NCBI RefSeq assembly: GCF_041296385.1
Contig: NC_091014.1
Coordinates: forward strand, 50,548,078 to 50,612,077
DNA from: Aphelocoma coerulescens
Lineage: Eukaryota > Chordata > Aves > Passeriformes > Corvidae
Length of the DNA stretch: 64,000 bases
Direction of reading: 5' to 3'
Made by a program: the position numbers and the translations under genes. The notes beneath the pieces were generated by a model. It was not told the origin of the DNA. It did no database searches and was given only the letters and a program-made list of their open reading frames with translations. Positions 12,601-27,600 of the stretch are shown here, one piece after another (position 1 is the first letter of the stretch; every line of letters begins with the position of its first letter).

Positions 12601-15600
12601 CACTTCTGAAAGACATCTCCATTACCACCACCAGAGTCAAGAAAGCAAGAAAATCAGCAATACTAGCAACACAGGAAAGGGCATCATCTCTTTCTGCTTC
12701 ACCTACACCTTCAATGTTTGGTCATTACAGTTACTCCTGATGCTTCCCATACTTTTGGAATTCACTAATAAAATGACAACTGCTAGGTAAATTTTCCTTA
12801 CATACTTTTTCAGTCAAGGAGAATTTCACAGTTGAATGATGATGATTCACAAAGAAAAAAAAGTATTAACAAAGAAAACTAAATAAAAGGTTACTTACCC
12901 AATTGACTATAACAGTGGTCAGCTGTAAAAATGCAATCAATCCATCCTGTTCTTTCTGTGTGATGCCTCGGAGAGGCAGGTGACGGTACTGGACACTGTC
13001 TGCACTTGGCAAGTCTTTCCTTAAGTGCTCATGATAAAGCATCAAAGAGTGGAAGAAATGCTCCCAGGAGACAGGACTGCCACCTGCTCCTTGGATGTTT
13101 TCCGCTAGAAAAATGACAAAACAGGTGACAAGATTTTCTTTTGACTCTTTCACAGGGTGAAAAGCAGGGTAGCTAAATTTAGAAGGAGAACTTTCTTATC
13201 TAAAGGAAAAAGTAAAGTTCAAAGAAAAGTTATTGTTTCCAAAATTAATCATTTAGGTTTGGGCATTTTTGCTTGTTTATGGGTTTTTTTTGAGACAGAA
13301 AGGTGCTAATATGAAAAACTAGTACAAATAAGTTTTCTGGTTTATGAATTGGAATCTTTGCAGCATTATTTGCATCTTGAAAGTAGGGAGTTTTTTTATA
13401 ATTTGACCAATGCAAAATGAAGGCAAAACACAGGACTGACTAGCATCTCTTAACTTTGAGAAAGTGGTATTGTATTACATGTATCAAAAAATTCTAACTA
13501 AACAAAGTGCTTCCGAACAAAGTCAGTTCAGGAAAGTTACGTTGTATTTTTTGTAAATATAGCTAACTTTAAAACATGACTAATTTTTTGTTTTATAATA
13601 AGCAACACTGACATTCTGCATTTCTTATGGTATAAGACACGGGGGGTTTTTTTTAAAAAAGCATTATTTCACTAGGTAAATTGCTTGCTAAGGTGCTCAG
13701 TCATCTAATTACCTTATCTGCCAGGTTTTTTTAATCAGACTACACTTTCAAGTAAAGCCTTCCAATTTCATCTTTGTACTAATAATAAAATGTTAAAAGT
13801 ATGAGGCCACAATTCATCTCAAGTAAGTCTTTGCACGTCTCGAAAGAAAAGGAGTTGAGAAAGAGCTGAAGTGTCACTTCTCTTACCATGACTACTGCCA
13901 TTGACTTTTAGCAAACTAAAGCAGTAATGAGCACACTGAGGCCCACTAGCCAGTCCCCGCAGCATTTTCAAGTATGGGATGTAAATTGTGGAAGGAAGTA
14001 GATCTCCCATTTGCCTAACAAACTTTGACAAGACAACCTAGAACAAATAAAGATCAGTGTTTAAAAAAAAAAAAAAAAAAAGGTAAATCTGAGTATTATA
14101 GGAAAACATTAGGCAGCAAAAGTCAGAGAACAGATTCTAATGTAATCAGGGCAGGGTAGACAGGAATGACAACTCCAATTTTAAAAAAGTTCCTTTGCAG
14201 ACTGGCCTATTCAGTTAGACATGTTTGAAAGAGGAACTAAACAAAATAACTCATGACTGCAAAGTATACTAACTCTCAAATTCTGTATTTCTAGTGATAA
14301 AATTTACTTTAGCTCCCAAAAGTTCCACAGGAGTATTATTAGCACATCTCACAATGCAAGGTAAGTGAGACCAGGAAAGAATCCAGTGTGCTTGTCAGTA
14401 ACTCACACACAGGGGTTCCTTTCAGGGTCACATTAGGCTGCTTGCAGATTGCACCTGGCCATAATTTAAGTTGCCAGCATTCTGTGTGGGTGTTGGGATG
14501 TGTCTGATTTGTCTCGTACTAGGTTTTGCCTAGCACTGCACAGTCCTGCAAGAAGCATTGAGGGCTGACAGCACCCCAGGTATCCAAAGAGTTTTGGAAT
14601 GTCTGCTTTGTCTGCTTAAATTGTTTCGTCACTCTAATTTTAAGTTCTGTCTCTTATGGACTATAACTTTTGAACTTTGAATAATTAAAATATTCTTAGG
14701 ATTTTTTACCCCTAAAATACTATCAACTGCAGTTAATAAAGTTTTTTTTACAGCTAAGGAATTTAATTTCTCGGTTACATGAAAAAGGCACGTAGAAGTC
14801 ATCAGACAAAAACCACAAGAGAACTATCAGAATCCATTTAGCAACTGTAACAGATCAAACCTAATTTTCACAGAGGTTTGTTAGTACTCTTTCTTTCTAA
14901 GTTTATTGACAGCCACGAATGGCTGGCAGTAGCTAATTTTATGGCAAGCAACAACACCCACACCATACAGAGCAGGAGACACGCAGATAAGCCACTGAAA
15001 AAGGCTAAGGTCTTCTTAGAGGCTATCTGTAATAAGGATACCAAAACTTTTGCTGCTTGAGGGGTTTTGTTACTTTAGTTTCAAGTTACTAGTAGTTACT
15101 CAAGAAAATCTAGATAACCTGGCGCTGAGGGGGCCGCTGGTGAGCTACCCCAAGGTAGGACCCCATGATGGTGGATGTCTGCAGGGGCTCCGACGGACAC
15201 CAGTACTCATGAGCAAGCTCCAGATTAAAGGGGTCTTTCCTATACAACTCAGCGATCTGCCAGGAAAAGGAAGGTGTTAGAAAAGTATCATCTCCAGGAA
15301 GAAAAAAACAATTACTTCACAACAGTAAGCACTGCTTCTAGATTAGCTAAACACATCTGAGAGGCAAAGCATCCCAGGGCTGGTGTTCTAGTTCTTAAAA
15401 CCTTCTGAAAATGACAGCTTCTAAATAACAGTATCAGAACTAGCGACAGCCAGCAACATTCAAAATGCACGTATCAGTGAAAACGTAATAACTTTCTATT
15501 TAATTATTATGGATTAAATCATTGCTAAGAAAGCAGTGTCATTTCTCCTTAAATAACCATATGCCTACCTTTATATATTACAAGTTAGCCAGTGAACATA

Positions 15601-18600
15601 CAAATTTCTCAGAGTAAATTTTTATTTCTAGTTCTTCATTTAAGTTCAGTATATCTCTCTGAGCTGCTTAAGAAAGCATTTCACTACAGATTTTCCTGCT
15701 AATAACCTAAGGGAGCATCTTTGGAAAAGACTAATAATACAAGTTTTTAAGTTATCAGAAAATACAAAACACCTCAGTTCAATATGCAAATCTGTTTTCC
15801 AATATGGATTTTTTGGAAAGTGCAGTTAAGTAACCTTAATAGCTAATATTTAAACAAATATTTTTATTTCCGTTCTATTTTGGTTTTATTTTCTTTATTT
15901 TATTAAAAATATAAAAGAAAATCTTTCTTTTAAATGTACATTTATGGTCAAAACTCTACTGCAATCAGGGAATTCCACTAGCCTTCATGAAGTCACCTTA
16001 CTGAGCCTACTCTACAGCAAATACAAAACGGTCTTCTAAAATTCTCATTACAAATATATCAACACATGAAAATTATTTAAACATTTCAATTATTTATCAG
16101 AGTAATTGTCAACAGTGGAGTAAAACCTCTAAAACATAAGGAACAATGCACTATTTACTTACTAAAAAATAATTACATGACATTAACATCAGAAACCAAG
16201 GCAGTAAATTAATTCCTTCATATGAAAAGCATAGACACTTCTCTATAATTTAAGGAAAAAAAAATTAATCCCAAAAGGGAAAGATCCAGCATCATATGGT
16301 ATCATTGAGACACGGGCTTTCAGATAACAAATGAAAGTCACAATCATTATTTTTCACAGTAATTTAGAAGAAAATAAGACTTACTAGAAGCATTAAATGC
16401 TCCAGATCTCTCCGAAGGGAAATAGGTGGGTCGTTACCCATCTGAATACTCATGTGGATCATGCGAGCATCTTCATCAGCACGATTTCTCAGCTGTTTCA
16501 CCTACAGGATTTATGAAGTGGAAAAGCAAACAGTGGTCTATATTTAGCTAAGAATGAAACAGAAAGAAATAATGGAATTGTCTATATGGCCAATTAAAAC
16601 TACGAAAACAAATGTACTTGCACGAACATGACAAGAATACTCAATTTTCTATTTTTTCAATCCTCACTCCTCCCCAAAAGCTTGCACTCAAAGTTATAGT
16701 CAATCACTTGCCTACTGCCAAAGCCCTCAGCACATAGCAAAAGCCCTGAACTTATATCACAGGAGTTTTTCCTAACTGAGTTCACCAGATACTTTGGTTT
16801 GGCCCCAAAAGGTAGATCCTTTTCCTCTTTTTAATTTAAAAGCTAGACAGTTTAGGTTCAAAGAATGCTGGACCATTATTCACAAGGAGTGAAAAGAAAC
16901 ATGAAACAACACAAAATACTGATTCCTGTATACAGATCTGCGGATAGCACCTTTCTTCACCATTAAAGACTAATTTACTTGCAGCTACTTTATGACTTGA
17001 AAAGTTCTGCACTGATCCCACTTTGGAGTTAATCTGTCTCAACTAGAAGCATTATCACATGTCAATAAATACCACAGGAAAAACGAGAGAGAAGAGCAAG
17101 AAGAACAGCAGCAATTTTTTTAAAAAGTAGCCATTTAATCAGCATCCTAAATTTCTTTGTGCTGAAAAAGCTAATTACTAAACAAAAACCAGCTGACATT
17201 TAATTTTAAATTCAAAATTGACATGAGACCCCAACAGAGGCTTACAGAAAGCAAACAGATGGGATTAAAAGTTAAGTTTAGTTAAATATTAAGGAGACAC
17301 TGAAGAACAAGAAACAGAAGCAAGCAACCAATTCAACACATTAAAAAATAGAACATGGTGACAGTCAACAGAGACTAGTTCATGGTCTATAATATATCTC
17401 AATGTGCGAAACTGAATGAGCAGCAAAATAATTGTGTCTCATCAGGAAAAAACAGTTAAAAAGTAATAATAATAAAAAAGATTAAAAACTAGAAATAACA
17501 GTGGAAAGGGTCAAAGCAAACTAGCTAAATCAGTACACTAACTGAACAAGGACAAAACTGAATGTTGATAAGTTAAATGATTATTTGAGGTACTAAAGCT
17601 AATTATCAAGTTATGAATGAATGCAATGCAGTCAACAAAAAGATTTACCCAAATCATCACTGGCAAGCAGCATAAATGCTAAAATTATGCAGAAGCATTA
17701 ATTAAAATGCTGACTTAGAGATTTAAATAAAACCAAACAAAAGTTACACAGATACACAAAGCAAAATAAAGACTGCACAAAACAGACACTTCTTTTTACC
17801 TAAAATTAGAGATTCAGTAGAAATAGCTGAGGACATAAGCCAACCACTACCTAACAGCAGTTAAGACAAAAAGTTGCCCCATAGGGCTATATCCCAATTG
17901 CCTACTAACAAAGTCTTTCCTGTGAAACAACTAGTACTGGCCTCTAGCAAACTAGAATACAAGTCAATGGTCTCATTTTGGCTTATATCCTGTATTACAA
18001 AATCCTACTTGTAATAAACATCTCTCTTCATCTTCAGGCATTAGCTGCAACCAACTGTATATCTGAGGGAAAAAAAAACTCAAGTGGAAAAGAAATATTC
18101 TTCCCAAAGATAAAGTATCCAGTCCATAATGAAATGAAGATAAGGTATACCAACAAATCAAGCAGTAGCCTTGGGATTTTCAGGCAGTTCTGCAGCTACA
18201 GGAGACAGGGTCACTTTTGTTCTAAATTTAACATGGCAGAAACTTCAGTCAAGGTCATTCTCCAGTCACTCATGTAATTATAGGGAGACACTTCTTTTGC
18301 AAAGCAATACCATTCAATGAATTGTCTCAAAAAAAGGTCCTCAGTTCCACACTTGTTTGCAACGATTGTTTAAGGGTATTCCATAAATATTCCTCACATA
18401 TTCCCCATATATTCAAAATATTCCCAAGGGCTACTGTGTCTGCATTACAGAAATCACCAGTGTGCATCTTTCAAAGGATGTCCAAAGCCTCTTAAAAAAT
18501 GGTAAGTGTTGGGTGCAGGCAGCTATTGCAGCATAATTATAACAGTAATTTATCAATATGAACCTGGTGGAACTGACACTACACTTGTTCTATGGATATG

Positions 18601-21600
18601 CTTTAAAAAAAGCTTGAGAAAACAACATGCAACACCAACAGATTATAAATAAATTAGGACTAGACCTCAAAGCTGTCTATGTGTTTATATATACCTTAAA
18701 GGTTCACGAGGCTCAAATATTGCTTTTCCTGCCAATATTGTTCACATTCTGTAAGGTTATAATGAACAAAGTATTTTTTAAAATCCTTTTTGCACACTGA
18801 GAAAGGTAATTATTTGGCAACTCCAAATACAGCTCAACACAACAAAGGTTATAAAATAAAGCCTCCATTAATTAAATAGAAGTGTTTCCATGGAATTTTG
18901 ATTTTCTGTGTCTAATTACGAGATCTTGCACAAATGAAACTTGTAATTCTTTAAAAATCCTTTTGCAGCATTTCTCTTAGACTAAAAACAGTTGCTTATT
19001 TTCACAACAATTGATACTACCAAAAAAGCAGAATCCCTCCCCTAAAATGTGGAAAAGAATAAACTAAAAATGAGGGACAAAAACCATAACTCAATTTAGG
19101 TTACACTACTGTCTGTATCAAATGATAAAAAAATATTAAAAAAAAAAATCAATACCTACATGCATAGCCATCAATTTCAGCATTCATTTAAATTTTAATC
19201 ATGTAAAACAAACACCACTACAACCATAAAAGCTTGTTTTGCAAATCTCACCACACTGAAGTGTTTTAAAAACCATGTTCTACTTCAGCGTGGAAAACAA
19301 ACCCCAAACATTATGGCTTCTACAAAGTGAAGAAGTTTTCTGAAGTGCAGGATCTCAAGCTGAGGCTTATGTCTGAATCTATGCTACCTTGACCAAATAC
19401 TAGAAATACAGAAGAGATGCCCACATTTCTCAATAAGTACTATTCACACAACCAACTTACTTTCATTGGCATGAGTGCAAGGAAGTCTGTGACAAGGTTA
19501 TGAATTTTGCGAATGTAAAATTCCTCATGGTAGAAATTTTCAGACGCCACAACAGATTCAGTGAGGAAGAGGAAAACGTAATCAGCGACCGCTAGCTCTG
19601 CCATTGCCTCATCTGCCTCAGTGAATTCTGCAAGAGCTGGGCAACAAAATTCACAAGAGCAGATAAAGTAAATAACAATCTGTTACCAAACAAATATATT
19701 TCAGGATACACAGCTGACATGAAAATTTACATGCTTCTATCAACTCTTGTCTTTTTTTCAGTCTTGTTCTCCTGTACAGTAGAAAAAACAATTAATGGGA
19801 GATGATGACCTCAACTTTCTGCTTTAAAAAAATGTTACAGTGCATATCCATCTACCCAAAAATAGCTAAGGTAGTGAACCAAGAATCACAAACCAACCTT
19901 AATTAAACATTAAATATAATGTTTGCATTTTCTTTAATAGATATTTTGAAGTAGACTCAATTTTGACCTAGAAAAAAGCTGGAAAGCTTGTGAAGATCAG
20001 AGAGGAAAAAAGAAAACTATAAATAGATTTGTCCTCTCAAGATACTGACGCCTGACATCTACAGATGTAAAAAAACACAAACAGGAACCTATTCTGAATT
20101 TAAGCATACAAATTATACTAAGGCTGAAAATGAAATCCATGAGTTTTCCAGTACATTAAAATCTCTTTCATTTCAATGAGACACTATTACTGTCTAGTAA
20201 AAAATTACTGCTATATCTGTGTACGTTTCAGAGCAATTCAATTCTCGACAACCAAAATCAAATACAGAGAAAGCTTTAAATAAGTGTTAACAGTGATTTT
20301 ATCATAAAGGTAAATAATAACACTTCAGAAAGGTAATAGATCCTTTGACTTACAGCACTTGCAAGCTCTGAATACCAATATGCAGCAAGTGAAGTTCAGA
20401 GTAATTTACCTGTCACATCAGAGAATTGGGATATTCCCCGCAACGTCAGTGCCCAGGCTAATCTAACAGTAGCTTGCAGGCCTGGCAATTTCCAGGGCTG
20501 AGACTCCTGAAGCCGAGTGTGGATCGTTGCTATGTACTGTCTTTCTGCTAGCAGAGGGAGTCGGTGCATCAAGTCTTCAACAACAAAAACACAAAACCAA
20601 TACCCAGTAAACAAATGTAGGATTTTGCATGGGTTTTTTCACCAATTTGTTACTGATCAATAATAAAATTGCTTAAACAACAATTTATCCATCTATACAA
20701 CATAACCTCTAGGAATGCTGCCAGCATTACCTTCACGATCCTCTGCACCTTGTTCCAGAAAGCTGACATCAAAGCAGTAAAGGAGAGCCATGAGAAGAGA
20801 CAAGTTCACGCCATCCAACGAGCCGTCGGCTTCCACTGTTACCTTCTCCAGGTAACTGATGAGGATCAGAGTGTCGTCCTTACTCAGAGGTGACTGACAG
20901 GTCCAGACAAAGAGACTTTCAGCCAAGGACTGTCGGCATTCTTTAATGAGATCAGAAACCTTTAAAAGACAAAACAAAAAAAATCCAGTGAATATACCTA
21001 TTCTGGTAACAGGTTCAATTTGTCCTTTTCAGTCAATCATGATGACTAGCTTAAACTAAAAAGCACTCTAAAGACAGCAGCTACAGAAAATGTTGTGTTT
21101 ATTTGCTAAACAACAAAAGGACACTTTTGCTCGTCAATTGCCTTTATATTCCCACGTATTTCATGAAAGGTGTGAGTAGACACCTGGGAATATGACTACA
21201 CACAAACCAGCATCCCTGTCAAAGTCAGGAGACATCAATCCACACAGAATTTACATAGCTGTAAATGTATCACACAGAAGTCACATTTCCTGTCTTTAGT
21301 TACACAACTGCACTGGCAGTTACCCCAGATAAAGTCAGCCTTCCCCTTGCCCCAAAAAATGAATCTTAAGGTGAAACTAAGGTAAAATAAGGTAATTTAA
21401 GATAAATGAGAAGGATATTCTTTCCATAGTTTCTAGGTTCATAGCAAAAGTATAAGACTAGTTCTTTATTCAGTGGAAAATAAATTGATTTATTATTACA
21501 CAGAATGAATTTTAGGCAGATCACCCATTAGAAATGGGTTCAAAATTTAAAACAATAATGTTTAAAATCTTCCTGCTAGAAAAAAATATGCTGCAGTTAG

Positions 21601-24600
21601 CCATAGTCTCAATTAAGTTCAAGAATTACAAAGATGACAATGTATTTTCAAGCAATTTTACTTGACTATTAGAAATGCTTCTGTTCATATTAACATAATG
21701 GGATTATTAAGAGAATTATTCACCTGATTCAACTTGGTTTCAATCTGTGTTAATAATTTGTGAATTAGTTCACTTTTCTTATGCCAATAGTGTGGATAAT
21801 GGTAGTGCTGATAATTCAAAATACAGACTTCAGAATTAACAAAAAAAAAAAAGAAATTTACACAGTGTAAATACTAGGCTTAGATTTTTACTGTTACAGT
21901 TCTTCACTAAAAATAAGGCATGCCCTAGCATCTGGGAGCAACAGTAAAATAGAAATGTGGGAAGCAACACGAATCCCACACTGATATTGCACAAGCTGTG
22001 GAGCAGTACCTGTGATCTCAGACAGCAGCAGACTGTGTGCAAAGGTAAAGAATTCTCTGTAGTCTAACTCTATTCTAATGTGTTCAGTAACACTGAAGAA
22101 TATCCATGCTTGGTGAATTTTACCTCTTTGCGATGCTTCTCACTGCCCAACCCTCGCTCTCTCTGGAGTTTATCAAATTCATTGTTCAAATCAATGTGAG
22201 ACACAAGTGTAAGGATCTTCTGAGTCAAACCCTGCTCCATTAGGTCATCTGTAAAGCGTGTTGTCATGGAAATTAACTCTTGACTATAATGGAAAGAATA
22301 TAAATTTAACAATTAATCATAGCTTTCCAGTCACAAAGGACGTCTAAAATAATGAATCCCATCAAACATATTTGATGACAAAAAAATGTACAAATAATTT
22401 ATATACAGAGAGCAACGAGACGTGCATCGCTAATCAGTAAGCAGTGCAGTCCCAAACCATTATGCTGAATGGGTACAAAGTCTTTAGGTAGCTGTAGGTT
22501 CAAGAACATGGAATATGAGAATACAACAGGGATCAGGTACATAAGATTTCTATTAAAAGGAAAAAGTACTACATATAAGATGCACACAGATCACAAACTC
22601 ACAGGCTCTTTCTTACTAGTAAATGCAATTGTCCAGACACTGCCCTCACAATTTTTATTTACGCTAGAACACATCTTTTCATCTTTCTCTAGCCAATCAA
22701 TCATTGTGCACTGGAAGCAAGCAGTGTGCACTGCTTTCTTTTTCAAGGCAAAAAATACTAGCATACAATGTTCACCAGCAGATACTACATTCCTTCTGAG
22801 TAAAGGTAGGAGAACAATTCTCTTTTGTGGTACACAGAAAGTCAGAAGACAGCAGGGTTCTCAAATACTGAGCAATCACCACTAGTTAGAGCAACAATGA
22901 CTGGGAGAATGTCTGAAGCAAAATACTGTCAAAAGGTGAAGTAGCATGAAAGAAATGGAAGTAAAATAGATATCCTTATAATCCAATAAAAATATGTGCA
23001 AAAAATGATTTTGCTTAAAAAACAAACATGAAAGCAGCTGAATCAGGTTATGAGAAACAAGCAAATTTGGGACTATACGTATTCCCTCTAGTCTGATTAG
23101 TCCTAAAAGCACTCAAAACAAAGAACTTTGATCAGCTCATTGCCCTGATACAGACCTGAGTTCCAATGTCCACGTCTTGCCTTGGCGCGACTGGATGAGG
23201 GTTCGTAGTGAATTGGCAATGCATCTTTTTCCATCCCAGTACAAAAGAACTGCCACTAGACCTCTTGTAAGGCCAGGAAAATGAGGCTGCTGGTGCTCTC
23301 CTAGTGAGTGAAAATCCACAGAACAGTCAAAGAAAGCTGAACATACACACCTTGATAACAGCTCTAAACCTTTGTACTTCTAATTGAAATACAAATACTG
23401 CATTCAAAGTAAGTGTGGTTATTCACTATCACTTTGATTTGTTTCAGACACTTAAAAGAAATCCCAGATATTTTGGGTGCTATTGGTAAAATTAATATTT
23501 AACTTTTAAAACATACAAAAATTGTTTTAAAGTCCAAGTCCATAAATATCCTAGTCCAAATGGTATTTGCCACTGATATGTACCCATCTTAATAATCAAT
23601 TCAAGCTGATTATCATAGAAGTATTTTTTATTCAAAATTAAATTTTCTATCTGAAATTACATTGAAAATTTAAGTTCAAAATAGAAAGTGAGGCTGACTT
23701 GAAGATGGCTTTCCAAAGGCAACAAATTTGCAAGCTACTTCTTTAAAGAACTTTTCAAGTTAACGAACCGTAGCTAGTAATAACAACTAACAATTATAAC
23801 TTAATAACTCTGAAATCAATCTTCTACCTGGAAAGAATGTATCACTCTCCAGAATATTTCTCCTACTAATCAGTTATTAGACTACAGAGTCACACAGCAA
23901 TGTATAACTAATACATAATTTGAAGAATCAGTATCTATCACACTGCTTTGTGGAAAACTTCTCAATCATGCTTTATTTATGCTTAAATTCAATATTACAG
24001 AAAGTAAATCATAAGACTTCCTCAGAATATTCCCCCTTTTGCAACAGCTGAGTGTACAAACATTAGGGTTCAGAACACTGCTTTCATATGACTTTACAGT
24101 GAGAACAGATTTCTTTTTAAGAACATTCTGTGTTAGGAAGCTAAGGCCTTCACTGCACCATGCGTTCACACTAAACATACACTTAAATAAGAAGGCCCTA
24201 TTTAAGCTGTATTTCTCCAGCTCTTAAATATTTTCCCTTCTCACCAGCTAGAAGGAGCTCAACAGCTGCCAACTCTCCAATATCAAAGAGGTCACTGAGG
24301 ATAAAGGCTTCTCTGATGAGCTGCTCTGGCAAAAGCCTAGTTCCCTGCTGACCCTGGATAGCAACTCCTTCTGTGCTTGCTTTCTGAATTTTCTCATGCT
24401 GCTGAACATTTTTTGGCTGCAAGAGAAACAAGCAAGTTTCAATCTTTCAAACAATCAGAAGTTATTCAGAATGGCAAGATCAAATACTGAATAAAGCTTT
24501 ACACATTAATCCTTCCTCACAAATACAGTTCTGTCAGGTTAGGTCATCATCATAAAGGCAGTATTTTTAAACAAAGAGAGCAAAGGCATCCTAAAAACGC

Positions 24601-27600
24601 TTCATGCTTGGAGAGCAGAGTCCCTTTGGGAGCATATGAAAAATAATCTTATACAATTGGTGCTGACATTTAGTTTACTCAAAATAATAGAAGTTGAAAG
24701 TATAATTTGATGCAATTCTCAACAGGAATTGGTATCAACTCAGTGAAAGACATCTGGGTTGTTGCTCAGAACTGTTGTGTTACTCCCAACTATTTTCTAC
24801 ATCATTCTTTTTCCATTAAACTGAGATGCTAAAATATACTGATGAAACTCTATAACTATCAGTTAAAAAAAGCCATCCACTACTGAAGAAGTAACACCCC
24901 TGAAAGAAGATATATTTCTAGTTACTCCTTTATGATCCACCAGCCAGGGAACAGGGAGTCTTTTCACATTATCTGGCATTCCAAACAAGACACATTCTGT
25001 ATTTTTTAAGTTCACCTGTTTTGTGTGTTTGTTAATCTGACTGGAACATGAGCAAAACAAGACAAAATAGCTTCGTGCTTTATTTCAGACACACAAGAGT
25101 AACAAAAAAAGTTAATATCTGACTGATGGATCATTAGATACTTTTACTATTGCTTTCAAAACAGCACTCAAATAATGAGAGAAAAAATATATCACAGATA
25201 AAACTCTCTGCAGAAGATACAAAATAATATGTATGTATTATTTTCTCTCACTTAATACTATTTGTATTCTTACAGCAGAACAAGACTGATATAACACATC
25301 TGTATTATGTACTGTAAAAATGTCACACGAAAAGAATGGTCAGGGTCTAAAATGGCATGTAAGACAACAATATAAGACAGAGCAAATCATCAACTCTCCA
25401 ACTCATTCCAGAAGCAAGCATTGGTCCAGTACCGGATTTCTGAAGAGAGAAATGAAGTCAGATTTGTGCTTCTTTAAAACTTGATCGAGACGATGCACAG
25501 CTTCAGGCTGCCTTTTCCAAATGGCATTCATTACAGTCTGCCATATGTCCTTATATGGACCCCATAAGCTTGCAGCTAAAAGAAGAAATAAAACAATGTA
25601 TTTGAAATAGAGAAAGGAAGAAAACAAATTATTTATACACTGTTTTCAATAAGTAGACTCTTTTTCAGTTTACTGTTACTCTTGGCATGTCAGTATACTG
25701 TTACACCCATCAAGAAAAGTGTATTTTTCTTTCTTACAGCACAAAAAAACCCCAACAACAACGATGGTCTGATATAAAACTTAACTTTAGGGAGCTAAAT
25801 TTAGGGAGCATCTAGGATTTAGGGAGCTAAAGAATCAAAAAAGATAATGTATGCACCTAAATTCTGGTGCTCAAAGTCATCTTGTAAGGATACTTACAAT
25901 ACAGGTATTAGGTCAGAAAAGACCTTCAAGATCACAGAGTTTAAGCATTAATCTGGCACTGCCAGATTAATGTCCCCAAGTGCCACATCTACACGTCTGC
26001 TAAATCCCTCCAGGACTGTGACTCTACCACTTCTACAGAATACTCCAGAAAAGGACTACCTTCACTATTAGCTAAACAACCCATCAAATCAAAACAAAAT
26101 ACTCTCGCATGAGAGCAGATGGCTAAAGAAAAATGGTTTCAACCATTTCCAAAGATTACTACTTGAGTGAGGAGGTTGGGAAAACCATAAAGCAGTTTAA
26201 GCAAAAGCAAGCTATTTAAATCACCCTTATTGCTCCTACTTTGTCAGAGGTGAACCAGTGTGTACTGAGCTAGTCATCTGAAAGGGGTGTAAAATCCTGC
26301 CTCACTAATCAGAGAAAAACATTGGCTGTCGATAGAGAACAAACTCCTTTGATTACTCAAACTAAAATTGATATCCCTCCCAACAATCAAAATGCAAATT
26401 TCCCAGGCTTCAAAGTACCTCTAGAATGTCAGATCAAAGACTGTCATACTTAAATGGTGAAGTCTACACACTTAACCACTTAACTGGTGAAGCCATTCAT
26501 GCCGAGTAGCTACAGAGAATTTACAAATGACTGAGACAACACGTTTAGCAGTGCCAGTATGGCTGTGTTGGGTCAGCCTGTAAAAAAGGGACAAATTTGT
26601 CTTTTCTGAGCATCAGTGTTTTAACTCATACAATGTTACCCCTGCCTAGAAACAGCTACTACTGGATGCATAATTTCACACTCAGCTATAACTGACTCTC
26701 CCACATAACTTCAGAGTTCAGAGATTTATTTCCACTTGAAATTGTCTTTTCACTCTTATTACATCACCAAGTCCAATAAACACCAGCAGCAAACCACAGT
26801 GTCTGCCAAAAACTGTTCAACTACTTCCCTGGCCCATTTGTTTGTTCTTGTCCCTACCACATAATTGCTTTGCACCAGCCCAAACACATGTACTGCAAGG
26901 CATTAGAACAAATTAAGGATCTAACTTCTCTAACCAAAATGTAATCCAAAAAAAAGTTTATTTTCAGCAGGATCACATCTACAACCCAGTTTGCTCTGCA
27001 ATGGCACAAAGATGGATTACTGCAGAGAAAGGAATCCCACCTGGGATGGGAAGAGGTTGGACTTTCGCAACCACGCTTTTTCCCACTTAAGCTGTTCTAT
27101 TCTTATTAGTTTTAGAGGCTGACCATCCCATTAGGGACAGCAAGGAAGGACTGGCTGCATTGCTTCTTTTGGCAACAACAGCAGTTGACGCTTACGCCTG
27201 AACTTTTTGCTAAGTTGCAGACTCAACCATGATATGTCTGTTCCCACAAACAATATACTATAACCTAAGGCAAATTCTTCCCTAGTTCTAGTGCCATATC
27301 TCCTTTTAATTTTTCCCATATTTCCCATAAAAAACTCCCTCTTCCCCTAGTTTTTTTTTAGTTATAAGGCTGTAGACTCTCCTGCTGTGTAATTTATTAA
27401 ATAGTCTCATTAGAACTCCAATCCTCACTTCAACAAAGTCATAGTTTTTTATGAAGAGTCTTTGCTTTATTACTGCTTTTCTGTGAGGCTACAGGGATGC
27501 AATCCATTCAGTGAGATCAAAATATCTTCTCTGTAAAATTTGTTCCTTGCTTGCCACGGGAATGGAGGTTTTATTTGTATTAAATAGAATTAATAGTGAC

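Larger units (their letters stand above)
9057..15118 (-). other. NUP205: NUP205 introns 10-15 with their exons
   Basis: The introns between exons 10 and 16 are 0.6-1.4 kb each. They contain homopolymer runs, including A19 at 14,063-14,081 on the plus strand, but no recognised transposon, tRNA or snoRNA. The exons inside this span are listed separately. Confidence 0.7.
19637..25432 (-). other. NUP205: NUP205 introns 2-7 with their exons
   Basis: The introns here are about 0.16-1.2 kb. No repeats or RNA genes were recognised outside the exons, which are listed separately. A 138-codon plus-strand frame at 22,469-22,885 crosses intron 4 and has no recognisable similarity. Confidence 0.7.

Noticed and set aside
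22469..22885. A 138-codon plus-strand frame antisense to NUP205.
   Set aside because: It falls within NUP205 intron 4. It has no similarity, no splice or promoter context and ordinary AT-rich composition.
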